A stretch of 64,000 nucleotides of DNA from Sagittula marina (GCF_014196795.1 NZ_JACIEJ010000001.1:1-64000), one strand, 5' to 3'; counted from the stretch's first letter, positions 47,909 through 57,806 are shown. Numbers and translations are program-made. Notes: generated by a model from the letters alone, not told the origin.

Positions 47909-48738
47909 CGAAGTACGGCAGCGCGGGTTTCTTCGTCAATCTCGGGTCTGGTGCCAAACCATCGTTCAAAGCCGGGCACGGCCTGGTGCAATAGCATGCC
48001 CAATCCGTCGACCACTGTGCAGCCTGCTGCCTCTGCCTCGGCCAACAGGCGTGTTTGCAAAGGAGTGTAAACAAGGTCCGTCACAACCATGCCTGACGTT
48101 AACGCATCAAGCGGCACGCGGAATTCCGGTTTACCGGTCATCCCAAGGGAACTTGTGTTCACCACCGTGGCGCAATCTTCGACTATATTCCCGGCCTGCA
48201 CCCAATCATAAACGACAATTGTATCGCCGAAGTCTTGGCGCAACTGCTCTGCCCGCTCCCGTGAGCGGTTGGATAAGCGAATTTCCGGAACGCCGACATC
48301 AATCAACGAGGCAATGACCGCCCGACATGCTCCCCCTGCCCCAAAGACAGCGGCCGGTCCGGTCGTAGGATCCCAACCGGGCGCGCCTTGGCGCAGGTTT
48401 TCAATGAAACCAAAACCATCGGTGTTATCCGCGTGAATGCTCCCGTCTTCCTTCAAAACCAATGTATTGGCAGCTCCGATCAGCGTGGCGCGCTCCGATA
48501 CATGATCCGCGATCTCCATCACCGTTTCTTTGTGTGGGATGGTCACATTTGCGCCCACAAATCCGAGGTCCGGCAAACTACGCAGCGCTGCCTCCAACTT
48601 GTCGTCTGCAATCTCCATCGGGACATAGTGCCCGGCAATACCATATTTTCGAAGCCAATGACTGAACAATCGCGGCGACCGCGAATGTGCCACAGGGGAG
48701 CCGATGACACCTGCCAATGGAATGCGATGAAGACTCAT
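47905..48738 (-). CDS. aroE: Shikimate dehydrogenase
   Basis: AroE reduces 3-dehydroshikimate with NADPH in aromatic amino-acid synthesis. The 277-residue protein has the substrate-binding SRSPRLFSHWL, the catalytic Lys in NVTIPHKETV, the NTDGFGF Asp, the NADP-binding AVFGAGGACRAV and the NRSRERAEQL motif. It overlaps coaE and maf by four bases each. Confidence 0.95.
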   Translation of the reverse strand: MSLHRIPLAGVIGSPVAHSRSPRLFSHWLRKYGIAGHYVPMEIADDKLEAALRSLPDLGFVGANVTIPHKETVMEIADHVSERATLIGAANTLVLKEDGSIHADNTDGFGFIENLRQGAPGWDPTTGPAAVFGAGGACRAVIASLIDVGVPEIRLSNRSRERAEQLRQDFGDTIVVYDWVQAGNIVEDCATVVNTSSLGMTGKPEFRVPLDALTSGMVVTDLVYTPLQTRLLAEAEAAGCTVVDGLGMLLHQAVPGFERWFGTRPEIDEETRAAVLR

Positions 48739-49334
48739 GCGGAAATGGCTCCTCTTAGCGAAAGATAGTTCAACAGCTCCACCAGAGGCAGACCGAGGAT
48801 TGTGAAATTGTCGCCTTGTATGTGCGAAAACAGGCGCACACCTTCTTTCTCCAGCTTGTATCCTCCGACCGACGATCCAACGTCAGGCCAGTTTCGGTCA
48901 AGATAGGCTTCGAGATATTCGTCTGAAAATGCTCGCATCCCAAGCCGCGCGATCCCGATGTGTCGCCACACCGGTTCCCCACCGTCATAAATGACAGCTG
49001 CAGACAACAACCGATGGGTCTTTCCCCGAAGCCGGAGCAACTGCTCGCGCGCATCATCTCGCGTCTCAGGTTTAGACAGGAGAGACTGTTCCACTTCCAA
49101 GACCTGATCACAGCCGAGAACAAGAGCATCCGGTATTCGAGAGGAAATTTTGCGTGCCTTCGCCTCTGCTAACGTATCGGCAACATCTCTGGGCGAGGCT
49201 TCTTCAAACAAGAGCGATTCTTTAATCGCCTTTTCGTCGATAGATGCTGGCTGGCACTCAACCACAAGGCCCGCCGATTCGAGCATTTCGCGGCGGATTG
49301 ACGAACTGGAAGCGAGGATCAAGTCCACTTTCAT
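48735..49334 (-). CDS. maf: Maf-family nucleoside triphosphate pyrophosphatase
   Basis: Maf hydrolyses non-canonical or bulky nucleoside triphosphates. The 199-residue protein has the nucleotide-binding LILASSSSIRREMLESAGL, the CDQVLEVE motif and a C-terminal region with SVGGYKLEKEGVRLF and GLPLVELLNYLSL. The start at 49334 is chosen because MKVDLILASSS is the usual N-terminus; 49352 is possible. The gene begins right at the edge of the oriC candidate. Confidence 0.92.
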   Translation of the reverse strand: MKVDLILASSSSIRREMLESAGLVVECQPASIDEKAIKESLLFEEASPRDVADTLAEAKARKISSRIPDALVLGCDQVLEVEQSLLSKPETRDDAREQLLRLRGKTHRLLSAAVIYDGGEPVWRHIGIARLGMRAFSDEYLEAYLDRNWPDVGSSVGGYKLEKEGVRLFSHIQGDNFTILGLPLVELLNYLSLRGAISA

Positions 49335-49740
49335 GTGGGTAAGTCTTTGCATAAACGTGTGCGGTTGTCTGATGATGGTTTTGAGGAAAATTCCCTAAAC
49401 ATGCAAGCGTGTGGGCAAAGCCCTACCTTGTGCCGCCTCTCACATCTTCTGTACGTCTGTGGATACGGATAACTGGAGAGGAGAGAACTTCTCTGTGAGA
49501 GAGCACCCCCCCACAGATTTATCCATGGCAAGAGACAAAAATTAAATTCTCTTTAAGCGACTGAATTCATTGTAAGTTTTGCACTTTTCAAGATGACGTT
49601 CACAAGCCTTCCCCCCACTTTATCCTCAGACTTACAACCTGTTAACATTCGTGTTGATATGCCAAGTATCCACAGAAACAGCTCGCACAACGAACATCAA
49701 AAACCTTTCTAAATTCTTTATTCTATAAGGAAGATAGGCT
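49334..49740. other. oriC: Candidate chromosomal replication origin (oriC)
   Basis: This gene-free stretch between divergent maf and rho has several DnaA-box-like 9-mers: TTACCCACA (49334-49342, minus), GTATCCACA (49458-49466, minus), TTATCCATG (49519-49527, plus), TTATCCTCA (49620-49628, plus) and GTATCCACA (49666-49674, plus); three or four differ from TTATCCACA by one base. AT-rich segments (49531-49590 and 49698-49735) could unwind. The neighbourhood, maf-side genes leftward and rho-mnmE-mnmG-parAB rightward, is where I recall the origin in related roseobacters. No GANTC site was seen in it. Confidence 0.62.
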
Positions 49741-49864
49741 CTCGAACTTGAGCATTGACGGACGAGCTCATGACCTTTACCTGAACGCTTGTTCCTGTTC
49801 TGGATCAAACTCTCCCAGTCTACCAAGAAAGCACGCTGCCGCATGGCTTGGCGTGAGGTGTTTC

Positions 49865-51136
49865 ATGACCGAAGAAAAGCTCAACCTCGCCGATCTCAAG
49901 GCACAAAGTCCCAAAGTCCTTCTGTCGATGGCAGAAGAGTTGGAGATCGAGAACGCCTCGACCATGCGTAAGGGCGAGATGATGTTCCAGATTCTCCGCG
50001 AACGCGCGGATGACGGCTGGCAGATCTTTGGTGACGGTGTTCTGGAAGTTTTGCAGGACGGATTTGGATTTCTTCGGTCTCCTGAAGCAAACTATTTGCC
50101 TGGCCCCGACGACATTTACGTCTCGCCCGATATGATCCGTAAATTCTCGCTTCGCACTGGCGACAGCATCGAAGGCGAAATTAAAGCCCCTGATGGAGAA
50201 GAGCGTTATTTCGCTCTGATCTCAGTTGCACGGATCAACTTCGAAGATCCGGACAAGGCCCGTCACAAGATTGCCTTCGACAACCTCACTCCGCTCTATC
50301 CGGACGAGCGTCTGAAAATGGAAGTTGAAGACCCGACGATCAGAGACCGTTCTGCCCGTATCATTGATCTCGTCGCTCCGATTGGCAAAGGCCAGCGAAG
50401 CTTGATCGTGGCACCGCCGCGAACAGGTAAGACAGTACTGCTCCAGAACATCGCCAACTCGATCGAGAAAAACCACCCAGAATGTTACTTGATCGTTCTG
50501 TTGATCGACGAACGTCCCGAAGAAGTCACAGACATGCAACGCTCCGTTAAAGGTGAGGTTGTCTCGTCTACCTTCGACGAACCTGCGGATCGTCACGTTG
50601 CCGTTTCTGAGATGGTTATTGAAAAAGCCAAGCGCCTTGTTGAACATAAACGAGATGTAGTCATCCTTCTGGATTCTATCACTAGACTTGGTAGAGCGTT
50701 CAACACTGTTGTGCCATCTTCCGGCAAAGTTTTGACCGGCGGTGTGGATGCAAATGCCCTGCAACGCCCAAAACGTTTCTTTGGTGCGGCACGTAACATT
50801 GAGGAAGGCGGATCTCTGACGATTATTGCCACAGCGCTGATCGATACGGGTTCGCGCATGGACGAAGTGATCTTTGAAGAATTCAAAGGTACAGGCAACT
50901 CTGAGATCGTTCTTGATCGAAAGGTCGCGGACAAGCGAGTCTTCCCGGCCCTGGATATTCTCAAGTCCGGTACTCGGAAAGAGGAACTGTTGGTTGACAA
51001 AGTTGACCTTCAAAAGACCTTCGTGTTGCGTCGGATCCTGAACCCCATGGGCACCACCGATGCTGTTGAGTTCCTGATTTCGAAGCTTAAGCAAACCAAG
51101 ACAAATTCAGAGTTTTTCGACTCTATGAACAGCTGA
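49865..51136 (+). CDS. rho: Transcription termination factor Rho
   Basis: Rho is the RNA-dependent helicase that ends transcription. The 423-residue protein has the N-terminal helical and cold-shock-like RNA-binding domain ([20 protein letters not shown]), Walker A in [13 protein letters not shown], the [14 protein letters not shown] segment, Walker [15 protein letters not shown] and the R-loop region. The start at 49865 has GAGG six bases upstream; the frame reaches 49748 but without family match. The long leader may allow autoregulation. Confidence 0.97.
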   Translation: MTEEKLNLADLKAQSPKVLLSMAEELEIENASTMRKGEMMFQILRERADDGWQIFGDGVLEVLQDGFGFLRSPEANYLPGPDDIYVSPDMIRKFSLRTGDSIEGEIKAPDGEERYFALISVARINFEDPDKARHKIAFDNLTPLYPDERLKMEVEDPTIRDRSARIIDLVAPIGKGQRSLIVAPPRTGKTVLLQNIANSIEKNHPECYLIVLLIDERPEEVTDMQRSVKGEVVSSTFDEPADRHVAVSEMVIEKAKRLVEHKRDVVILLDSITRLGRAFNTVVPSSGKVLTGGVDANALQRPKRFFGAARNIEEGGSLTIIATALIDTGSRMDEVIFEEFKGTGNSEIVLDRKVADKRVFPALDILKSGTRKEELLVDKVDLQKTFVLRRILNPMGTTDAVEFLISKLKQTKTNSEFFDSMNS

Positions 51137-51143
51137 GGCAATT

Positions 51144-52424
51144 ATGGATACGATCTTTGCCTTGGCCTCCGCGCCTGGAAAGGCGGGGGTCGCCGTATTG
51201 CGCGTATCTGGACCAGATGCGTGGACGTCGGTAGAGCGGCTGGCGGGGAAAGTTCCCCCGGCGCGAACGACAAGCCTGCGTACGTTAAAAGACGAAGCTG
51301 GCATATTTCTTGATCAAGCGATGATTATCGTTTTTGAGGAAGGTGCTAGCTTCACTGGCGAGCGCATTGCTGAATTCCATCTCCACGGAAGTATTTCCGT
51401 GGTAAATGCCGTTTTATCGTTTCTGAGCAAACTTCCCTCTTACAGAATGGCTCAACCTGGCGAGTTTACTCGGAGAGCGCTTGATAATGGTCAACTAGAT
51501 CTGACCCAAGTAGAAGCATTGTCAGACTTGATTGATGCGGAAACGGAAGCTCAAAGGAAGCAAGCGATCCAGGTTTTGACCGGAGCGTTGTCAGATAAGG
51601 TCATAGACTGGCGCGCCAAGTTGGTTCGTGCCGCGGCGTTGCTTGAAGCAACGATTGACTTCGTCGATGAAGATGTCCCTTACGATGTGTCTGATGAAGT
51701 CGTTTCTCTGCTCTCCTCAGTAAAAGCGGACTTGGAAACCGAACATTCCGGCGTCGATGCAGCAGAACGCATTCGTTCAGGTTTCGAGGTGGCGATTGTT
51801 GGTCCGCCCAACGCTGGAAAGTCGACACTTCTCAACTATCTGGCAGGACGCGAAGCGGCTATTACGTCAGATGTTGCTGGCACGACACGCGATGTCATCG
51901 AAGTCCGAATGGATATCCTTGGTCTGGCAGTGACATTCCTCGACACAGCTGGATTGCGTGAGACCTCAGATGTTGTCGAGCAAATTGGCGTAAAGCGCGC
52001 GAAAGATCGCGCAGCAGCTGCGGATCTGCGGATACACCTAGCCAGAAATGAAGAAGAGCTCCTCCTCCCTGTTCAAAAAGATGATATAGTCTTAATTCCC
52101 AAGCAGGACCATGGGCATCCTAAGGGGGTATCAGGTCACTCGGGATTTGGTGTTTCAGTCCTGTTAGATAATGTTAAGTCTGTACTGTCCGGGCGTGTTG
52201 CCAATGCAGGCTTAGCATCTCGTGCCCGACACAGAGAAAATCTAGGTCACAGTATCTCGTACATTGGTCGTGCTTTAACCGAACTTTCAGATGAGAATTT
52301 TCAAGCTGATCTTGTTAGTGAAGATATCCGTGTGGCCATCAGATACCTTGAGACCCTGGTTGGTAAAATCAACGTAGAGGACCTGTTAGATGAGATTTTC
52401 TCGTCTTTCTGCATCGGTAAGTGA
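51144..52424 (+). CDS. mnmE: tRNA modification GTPase MnmE
   Basis: MnmE with MnmG installs the carboxymethylaminomethyl group on U34 of certain tRNAs. The 426-residue protein has the formyl-THF-binding N-terminal domain (FALASAPGKAGVAVLRVSG, GEFTRRAL), the G domain with GPPNAGKST (G1), DVAGTTRD (G2) and DTAGLRE (G3), and the C-terminal FCIGK motif with the essential Cys. The G4 position, usually NKxD, reads PKQD here, which is unusual. It is eight bases after rho and three before mnmG. Confidence 0.95.
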   Translation: MDTIFALASAPGKAGVAVLRVSGPDAWTSVERLAGKVPPARTTSLRTLKDEAGIFLDQAMIIVFEEGASFTGERIAEFHLHGSISVVNAVLSFLSKLPSYRMAQPGEFTRRALDNGQLDLTQVEALSDLIDAETEAQRKQAIQVLTGALSDKVIDWRAKLVRAAALLEATIDFVDEDVPYDVSDEVVSLLSSVKADLETEHSGVDAAERIRSGFEVAIVGPPNAGKSTLLNYLAGREAAITSDVAGTTRDVIEVRMDILGLAVTFLDTAGLRETSDVVEQIGVKRAKDRAAAADLRIHLARNEEELLLPVQKDDIVLIPKQDHGHPKGVSGHSGFGVSVLLDNVKSVLSGRVANAGLASRARHRENLGHSISYIGRALTELSDENFQADLVSEDIRVAIRYLETLVGKINVEDLLDEIFSSFCIGK

Positions 52425-52427
52425 GGA

Positions 52428-54302
52428 GTGTTTCACGTGAAACAATCGAACTACGACGTTCTTGTAATCGGTGCTGGGCACGCAGGCGCTGACGCGGCTT
52501 CTGCCGCTTCTCGTATGGGAGCACGCACGGCACTTGTGACGCTGAAACTGACCGATATTGGGGTTATGTCGTGTAACCCGGCAATTGGCGGACTTGGTAA
52601 AGGCCACCTCGTTCGCGAGATAGATGCACTCGACGGTTTGATGGGTCGCGTTGCTGACTTCGCGGGTATTCAATTTCGACTACTAAATCGTCGAAAGGGG
52701 CCCGCCGTCCAAGGCCCGCGCGCTCAAGCTGATCGTAAGCGCTATGCGTCCGCAATGACTAAAGCGCTGCATGAACAACAAAACTTGGATATCATTGAGG
52801 GTGAGGTTTCAGACTTAATATTGAGCGGGCCTGACGTTTCAGGAATTGTTTTAGCAGACGGAACGAAAATTTCTGCGCGTGCGGTTGTGTTGACAACCGG
52901 AACGTTTTTACGGGGCCTTATCCATATCGGAGATGTAAACTATTCCGGTGGTCGAATGGGTGACAAGGCTTCTCTGAAATTGGCTGAACGTATAGACGAT
53001 TTTGGACTTCCCCTGGGACGTCTAAAGACGGGCACCCCGCCAAGGTTGGACGGCAACACAATCCGCTGGGACGCATTGGACGCGCAACCAGGCGATTCTG
53101 ATCCCGTCATGTTTTCATTTTTGTCGACACGGCCGACTGCACGACAAATCTCCTGTGGGATCACACACACGAACGAAGAAACACACGAAATTATACGAGA
53201 GAACCTGGGGAAATCTGCGATGTACGGGGGGCACATTGATGGTGTGGGTCCTCGTTACTGTCCGTCAATTGAAGACAAAGTCGTCAGATTCGCCGAGAAG
53301 ACTTCGCACCAAGTCTTTCTTGAACCTGAAGGATTGGACACAGACGTTGTTTATCCTAATGGCATTTCGACCTCTTTGCCTGCCGAGGTTCAGGAAAGCT
53401 ATGTTCGGAGTATGGCCGGTCTTGAAGGCGTGACCATTCTCCAACCCGGATATGCAATAGAATATGACTTTGTTGACCCTAGAAGTTTGTCTTCTACCTT
53501 GGAGCTGAAATCAGTAGGTGGTTTGTTTTTAGCTGGCCAAATCAACGGAACAACCGGGTACGAGGAAGCTGCCGCTCAGGGGGCTGTTGCAGGGCTTAAC
53601 GCAGCTGCAAAGGCGCTTGATCGAGATCCAATTCGATTCAGCCGGACCGACAGTTATATCGGCGTGATGATCGACGACTTGACCACACGGTCCGTGACTG
53701 AGCCATATCGTATGTTTACCAGTCGCGCGGAATTTCGGCTTTCTCTTCGGGCTGACAACGCTGATCAGCGGTTGACGCCTCTGGCCATGGAAATCGGGTG
53801 CATTTCCGACGCGAGGACTCAGGCCTTTGTTAAGAAGCAGGAAGACCTCGCAAAAGCTCGCGACCTCCTGAACGATTTGATGTTTACGCCCAAGGAAGCT
53901 CGAGAATTGGGTGTTGCCGTCAACCTTGATGGAACACGACGGTCAGCCTATCAGCTCCTGTCCCTAAAGGACTGCAGCTTTTCCCAGATTGCAAAAGGCT
54001 CCAATACTTTGTCTGCGATATCAGAGGACATTTCAGCGCAGATTGAAAAGGAAGCTCTTTACGCCAACTACCTTGACCGCCAATCTCGGGATGTCGAAAT
54101 TCTTAAGCGTGATGAAGCGTTGAGCATTCCCGCGGATTTTGACTACTCTAGTGTTTCAAGCCTTTCGAATGAACTTCGCGCCAAACTGGAAGCTGTGCGT
54201 CCCGAGAGTATTGCCCAAGCTTCAAGGATCGAAGGCATGACACCGGCTGGTCTGATGTTGGTTTTGGCTAAACTTCGTCACTCTGTCAGAAAGTCAGCTT
54301 GA
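52428..54302 (+). CDS. mnmG: tRNA modification enzyme MnmG
   Basis: MnmG is the FAD-dependent partner of MnmE. The 624-residue protein has the FAD motif [19 protein letters not shown], the [19 protein letters not shown] signature (20 residues, partly quoted), and the second family signature around [20 protein letters not shown]. The start codon is GTG 52428, and the first codons (MFHVKQ) lie within a perfect parS site. The same N-terminal pattern MFHVK is found in relatives for this reason. Confidence 0.96.
   Translation: MFHVKQSNYDVLVIGAGHAGADAASAASRMGARTALVTLKLTDIGVMSCNPAIGGLGKGHLVREIDALDGLMGRVADFAGIQFRLLNRRKGPAVQGPRAQADRKRYASAMTKALHEQQNLDIIEGEVSDLILSGPDVSGIVLADGTKISARAVVLTTGTFLRGLIHIGDVNYSGGRMGDKASLKLAERIDDFGLPLGRLKTGTPPRLDGNTIRWDALDAQPGDSDPVMFSFLSTRPTARQISCGITHTNEETHEIIRENLGKSAMYGGHIDGVGPRYCPSIEDKVVRFAEKTSHQVFLEPEGLDTDVVYPNGISTSLPAEVQESYVRSMAGLEGVTILQPGYAIEYDFVDPRSLSSTLELKSVGGLFLAGQINGTTGYEEAAAQGAVAGLNAAAKALDRDPIRFSRTDSYIGVMIDDLTTRSVTEPYRMFTSRAEFRLSLRADNADQRLTPLAMEIGCISDARTQAFVKKQEDLAKARDLLNDLMFTPKEARELGVAVNLDGTRRSAYQLLSLKDCSFSQIAKGSNTLSAISEDISAQIEKEALYANYLDRQSRDVEILKRDEALSIPADFDYSSVSSLSNELRAKLEAVRPESIAQASRIEGMTPAGLMLVLAKLRHSVRKSA
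52429..52444. other. parS: parS site, perfect match, at mnmG start
   Basis: TGTTTCACGTGAAACA matches the 16-bp bacterial parS consensus exactly. It overlaps the GTG start codon of mnmG, 2.3 kb left of parA. ParB encoded at 55743 is the expected binding protein. Confidence 0.92.
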
Positions 54303-54919
54303 TGTCCTTGAGTTCTATCGCTGGCCTGGATGTTTCACGTGAAACACTGGAGCGGCTGGGCCACTATTTGGAACTCGTAAAAAAGTGGAACCCTAGAATA
54401 AACTTGATATCGGCAAAAACTCTGAGCGAAGCCGAGAACCGTCACTTTTACGATTCAGCCCAGGTATTCGCTTTGCTGCCGAAGCACGCCAAGAGCCTTG
54501 TGGATTTCGGATCCGGTGGTGGCTTTCCTGGTCTCGTGCTGGCTATTATTGCCACTGAATTAATGCCTGAGATGAACATCACATTGATTGAAGCGGACCA
54601 GCGGAAAGCGAGTTTTTTGCGTACAGTTTTGCGCGAAACGTCGGTCTCAGCGACAGTGATCGCAAAGCGGATAGAACAGATTGAGCCGTTGGGTTGTGAT
54701 GTCGCAACGGCCCGCGCACTGGCACCGCTTCCGCTTCTATGTAATTTCGCTTATCGACATCTTCAGCCTTCCGGATGTGCCCTGTTCCTTAAAGGAAAAA
54801 CCTGGGGAAAAGAGCTCGAAGATGCACACACGGAATGGAAATTCGAATATACTGCGCATACAAGTCAGACAGACTCCGACGCTGTCATCCTGCATTTGCG
54901 AGACCTCTCACATGACTGA
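54302..54919 (+). CDS. rsmG: 16S rRNA G527 methyltransferase RsmG
   Basis: RsmG (GidB) methylates N7 of G527 in 16S rRNA; its loss gives low-level streptomycin resistance in other bacteria. The 205-residue protein has KWNPRINLISAKTL, the SAM-binding LVDFGSGGGFPGLVLAI and the ATARALAPLPLL motif. The ATG at 54302 overlaps the mnmG stop (TGATG). The start segment LDVSRETLERLG is encoded over a perfect parS site. It overlaps parA by eight bases. Confidence 0.96.
   Translation: MSLSSIAGLDVSRETLERLGHYLELVKKWNPRINLISAKTLSEAENRHFYDSAQVFALLPKHAKSLVDFGSGGGFPGLVLAIIATELMPEMNITLIEADQRKASFLRTVLRETSVSATVIAKRIEQIEPLGCDVATARALAPLPLLCNFAYRHLQPSGCALFLKGKTWGKELEDAHTEWKFEYTAHTSQTDSDAVILHLRDLSHD
54331..54346. 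other. parS: parS site, perfect match, inside rsmG
   Basis: TGTTTCACGTGAAACA again matches parS at all 16 positions. It is in the first 15 codons of rsmG and encodes VSRET. It lies 600 bases upstream of parA. Confidence 0.92.
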
Positions 54920-55721
54920 TCCATTGCGTTCTAGCGCGCCGAAAATCATCGCCGTGGCGAACCAAAAAGGCGGCGTGGGTAAAACCACCACGACAATTAA
55001 CCTCGGTGCGGCGCTCTGCGAGATGGGTCAGAAAGTCCTGATTGTGGATCTGGACCCGCAGGGGAATGCTTCCACTGGTCTGGGTATCGAGATTGAGGAT
55101 CGTGAACTCACCACGTACGAGCTTTTGGTTGATGATGCAGCGCTGGAGGATGTTATCCTTCCGACTGGCACGGATGGGCTACATCTGATCCCTGCGACGG
55201 TCGATCTGAGTTCTGCAGATATGGAACTGATTGCCAATGAAAAGCGCAGCTTTTTGCTGCACGACGCTTTGCGTCAACCGGCAATGGATGCGTTTCAATT
55301 CGATGTGATCTTGATCGATTGTCCGCCGTCCTTGAACCTGCTGACTGTTAACGCAATGGTGGCGTCTCATTCCGTCCTGGTCCCGCTTCAAAGTGAATTT
55401 TTTGCATTGGAAGGTCTGTCTCAACTCATGCTGACTGTCCGAGAAGTCAGGCAGACAGCTAACCAAGCGCTTCGCATCGAGGGGATTGTTCTCACGATGT
55501 ATGACGCACGCAACAACCTTTCCCAACATGTGGAGGCCGATGCGCGTGCGAATCTCGGGGAATTGGTGTTCGACACTGTCATCCCGCGCAACGTTCGTGT
55601 CAGTGAAGCGCCGTCTTATGCGCTGCCCGTTCTCGCATACGATACCGCGTCAAAGGGCGCAAAAGCGTATAGAGCGCTCGCAGAAGAACTCATCAAAAAG
55701 AACGACAAGCGCGCTGCATAA
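54912..55721 (+). CDS. parA: Chromosome partitioning ATPase ParA
   Basis: ParA is the Walker-type ATPase that moves ParB-parS complexes. The 269-residue protein has the deviant Walker A KGGVGKTTTTINL, the VDLDPQGNAST motif, VILIDCPPSLNLLT (Walker B) and the C-terminal IPRNVRVSEAPSYALPVLAY segment. A longer frame from 54681 lies inside rsmG and was rejected; MTDPLRSSAP is the natural start. It is immediately followed by parB. Confidence 0.96.
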   Translation: MTDPLRSSAPKIIAVANQKGGVGKTTTTINLGAALCEMGQKVLIVDLDPQGNASTGLGIEIEDRELTTYELLVDDAALEDVILPTGTDGLHLIPATVDLSSADMELIANEKRSFLLHDALRQPAMDAFQFDVILIDCPPSLNLLTVNAMVASHSVLVPLQSEFFALEGLSQLMLTVREVRQTANQALRIEGIVLTMYDARNNLSQHVEADARANLGELVFDTVIPRNVRVSEAPSYALPVLAYDTASKGAKAYRALAEELIKKNDKRAA

Positions 55722-55742
55722 ATGCGCGCGAAGGAGGCCACT

Positions 55743-56651
55743 ATGGCAGAGAAGAAAGACACGCGTCGGGGGCTTGGTCGAGGCCTCTCAGCGCTTATGG
55801 CAGACGTGGCCCCAGCTGAGGATACTGGACCAACGGAAGCGCCGCGTCGAGCCGATCGGCAACTTCCCATTGAATCTCTTCGCCCCAACCCAGATCAGCC
55901 GCGTCGCGTTTTCACGCCGGAGCATCTTGAGGATCTGGCCAATTCTATCCGGACCAAAGGTGTCATTCAGCCGCTCATTGTGCGGCCAGATCCCAAAGCG
56001 GACGGGATGTATGAGATTGTCGCGGGTGAACGCCGCTGGCGGGCCTCCCAGATGGCGAAGCTGCACGAGGTTCCGGTTCTTATCCGGGACTTCAACGACA
56101 CCGAAGTTCTTGAAATCGCTATTATCGAGAACATTCAACGCGCGGACCTGAGCCCGATTGAGGAAGCCGCCGGGTTTCGTCAACTCATGTTCAAATTTGG
56201 CCACACCCAAGAAAAACTAGCTGAAGCCTTGGGTAAATCACGGTCGCATATCGCCAACCTGATGCGTCTGTTGAATTTGCCAGAGACAGTTCAGGATATG
56301 GTGTCGCAAGGGACCCTTAGCGCGGGGCACGCGCGCGCGTTGATCACTGCGCCAAACCCTGAAGAATTGGCAAAGACGATTGCGGAGAAGGGCCTCTCCG
56401 TGCGTGAAACGGAGAAGCTGGTCAAGTCCGGTCCGAACCCTGAAAAGCCGAAAAAGCCTTCGGTTGAAGGTGGAGTCAATGTCGGAAAAGATGCGGACAC
56501 CAAGGCTCTTGAAGGAGATTTGTCTGCTGCTTTGGGTATGAAAGTGTTCATCGATCACAAAGCGGGGTCTGAGAAAGGTCGTGTTTCGATATCCTACGAG
56601 AGCCTAGAGGATCTGGACACACTCTGTGCGCTGCTTAGCACGCATCGTTAA
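55743..56651 (+). CDS. parB: Chromosome partitioning protein ParB
   Basis: ParB binds parS and spreads to form the partition complex. The 302-residue protein begins with the ParA-interacting segment RRGLGRGLSALM, has the CTPase signature region RPNPDQPRRVF and IVAGERRWRASQMA, the helix-turn-helix with TQEKLAEALGKSRSHIANLMRLL, and a C-terminal dimerisation end KGRVSISYESLEDLD. AAGGAGG five bases before the ATG fixes the start at 55743. It is convergent with hemW. Confidence 0.96.
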   Translation: MAEKKDTRRGLGRGLSALMADVAPAEDTGPTEAPRRADRQLPIESLRPNPDQPRRVFTPEHLEDLANSIRTKGVIQPLIVRPDPKADGMYEIVAGERRWRASQMAKLHEVPVLIRDFNDTEVLEIAIIENIQRADLSPIEEAAGFRQLMFKFGHTQEKLAEALGKSRSHIANLMRLLNLPETVQDMVSQGTLSAGHARALITAPNPEELAKTIAEKGLSVRETEKLVKSGPNPEKPKKPSVEGGVNVGKDADTKALEGDLSAALGMKVFIDHKAGSEKGRVSISYESLEDLDTLCALLSTHR

Positions 56652-57802
56652 GGTACCAACTTCTCGATCACGCTGTTCAAAACCAATCGACCTCTCGGCG
56701 TTGCCCACAGCCGAGAGGTGTCAGATGCAACCAGACCCATCTCGGACAGACCCTTGATTTGGTCCCCTGTTGCAAAATCGTTCGACATACGGTGGAGCCT
56801 CGGCAAATCTATGCCTTCGTTCAGCCGCAGACCCATGATGAGGTATTCAGCGGCCTGTTCATCGGGCGGCGCAATCAGTCGGGTCTCTTCTCCGTTCCCA
56901 CGTTCCGCGGCTGCCAACCATGCGCCGGGCATTCTATGGGCGACCGTTTCCTGGCGTCCGGACGGTGTCGTGAAACGACCATGCGCGCCAGGGCCCACAG
57001 CCATCCAGTCTCCATAGCGCCAGTAGACCAGATTGTGGCGCGACTCCGCACCGGGACGCGCATGATTGGATACCTCATATGCGGACATGCCCGCTGCGGC
57101 GCAGACCTCTTGCGTCAGATCATACATATCCGCGCCAAGATCTTCACTTGGAAGGCCGCGTAGCCCGCCGCGTTCCGCTCGGTCCCAAAATGCTGTCCCT
57201 GGTTCCAAGGTCAATTGATAGAGCGAGAAGTGATCCACAGCCATGTCCAAGGCTTCTCGAAGCTCGACTTCCCAGTCGCGAAGGCTCTGGCCCTGACGGG
57301 CATAGATCAGGTCGAAGCTTACCCTGTCGAACACCTCGCGTGCGATGCCGAATGCGGCGCGAGCTTCGTTGACGTCATGCAAGCGGCCAAGCTTCTTCAA
57401 ATCGGGCGCACGCAAGGACTGCACTCCAAGAGACACACGATTGACGCCCGCCCTCGCGTAGCCCTCAAAGCGCGCCGCTTCGACGGAGCGTGGGTTGGCC
57501 TCCAAAGAAATTTCTATGTTGTTCGAGAAGGTCCAGCAGTCCCGCGCGGCGTCGATCACCTGCGCCACCGTTTCAGGCGCCATGAGCGACGGCGTGCCAC
57601 CGCCAAAGAATATCGAGGTCAAGACACGCCCGGGCACCTCGGTGGCGACGCGGCGAACCTCCGCAGCGAGGGCGTTGGCCCAACGGGCTTGGTCGATTTG
57701 ACTGACCACGTGACTGTTGAAGTCACAGTAGGGGCACTTGGCTTCGCAGAAGGGCCAATGAACGTACAGTCCAAAGCCCCCCTGCTGCCAGTTTTCGAGC
57801 AC
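56648..57802 (-). CDS. hemW: Radical SAM protein HemW
   Basis: HemW is a radical-SAM relative of coproporphyrinogen III dehydrogenase (HemN); in other bacteria it acts as a heme chaperone rather than an oxidase. The 384-residue protein has the [4Fe-4S] motif CEAKCPYC in HWPFCEAKCPYCDFNS, FFGGGTPSLM and the C-terminal HemN-type domain. The start is taken as GTG 57802, giving MLENWQQGGFGLYVHW, the usual N-terminus; the longer frame runs through rdgB. Confidence 0.9.
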   Translation of the reverse strand: MLENWQQGGFGLYVHWPFCEAKCPYCDFNSHVVSQIDQARWANALAAEVRRVATEVPGRVLTSIFFGGGTPSLMAPETVAQVIDAARDCWTFSNNIEISLEANPRSVEAARFEGYARAGVNRVSLGVQSLRAPDLKKLGRLHDVNEARAAFGIAREVFDRVSFDLIYARQGQSLRDWEVELREALDMAVDHFSLYQLTLEPGTAFWDRAERGGLRGLPSEDLGADMYDLTQEVCAAAGMSAYEVSNHARPGAESRHNLVYWRYGDWMAVGPGAHGRFTTPSGRQETVAHRMPGAWLAAAERGNGEETRLIAPPDEQAAEYLIMGLRLNEGIDLPRLHRMSNDFATGDQIKGLSEMGLVASDTSRLWATPRGRLVLNSVIEKLVP

Positions 57803-57806
57803 GACT

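Noticed and set aside
54681-54911. N-terminal extension of ParA
   Set aside because: The upstream frame lies inside rsmG, and the ParA family starts close to the Walker A motif, so ATG 54912 is the natural start.
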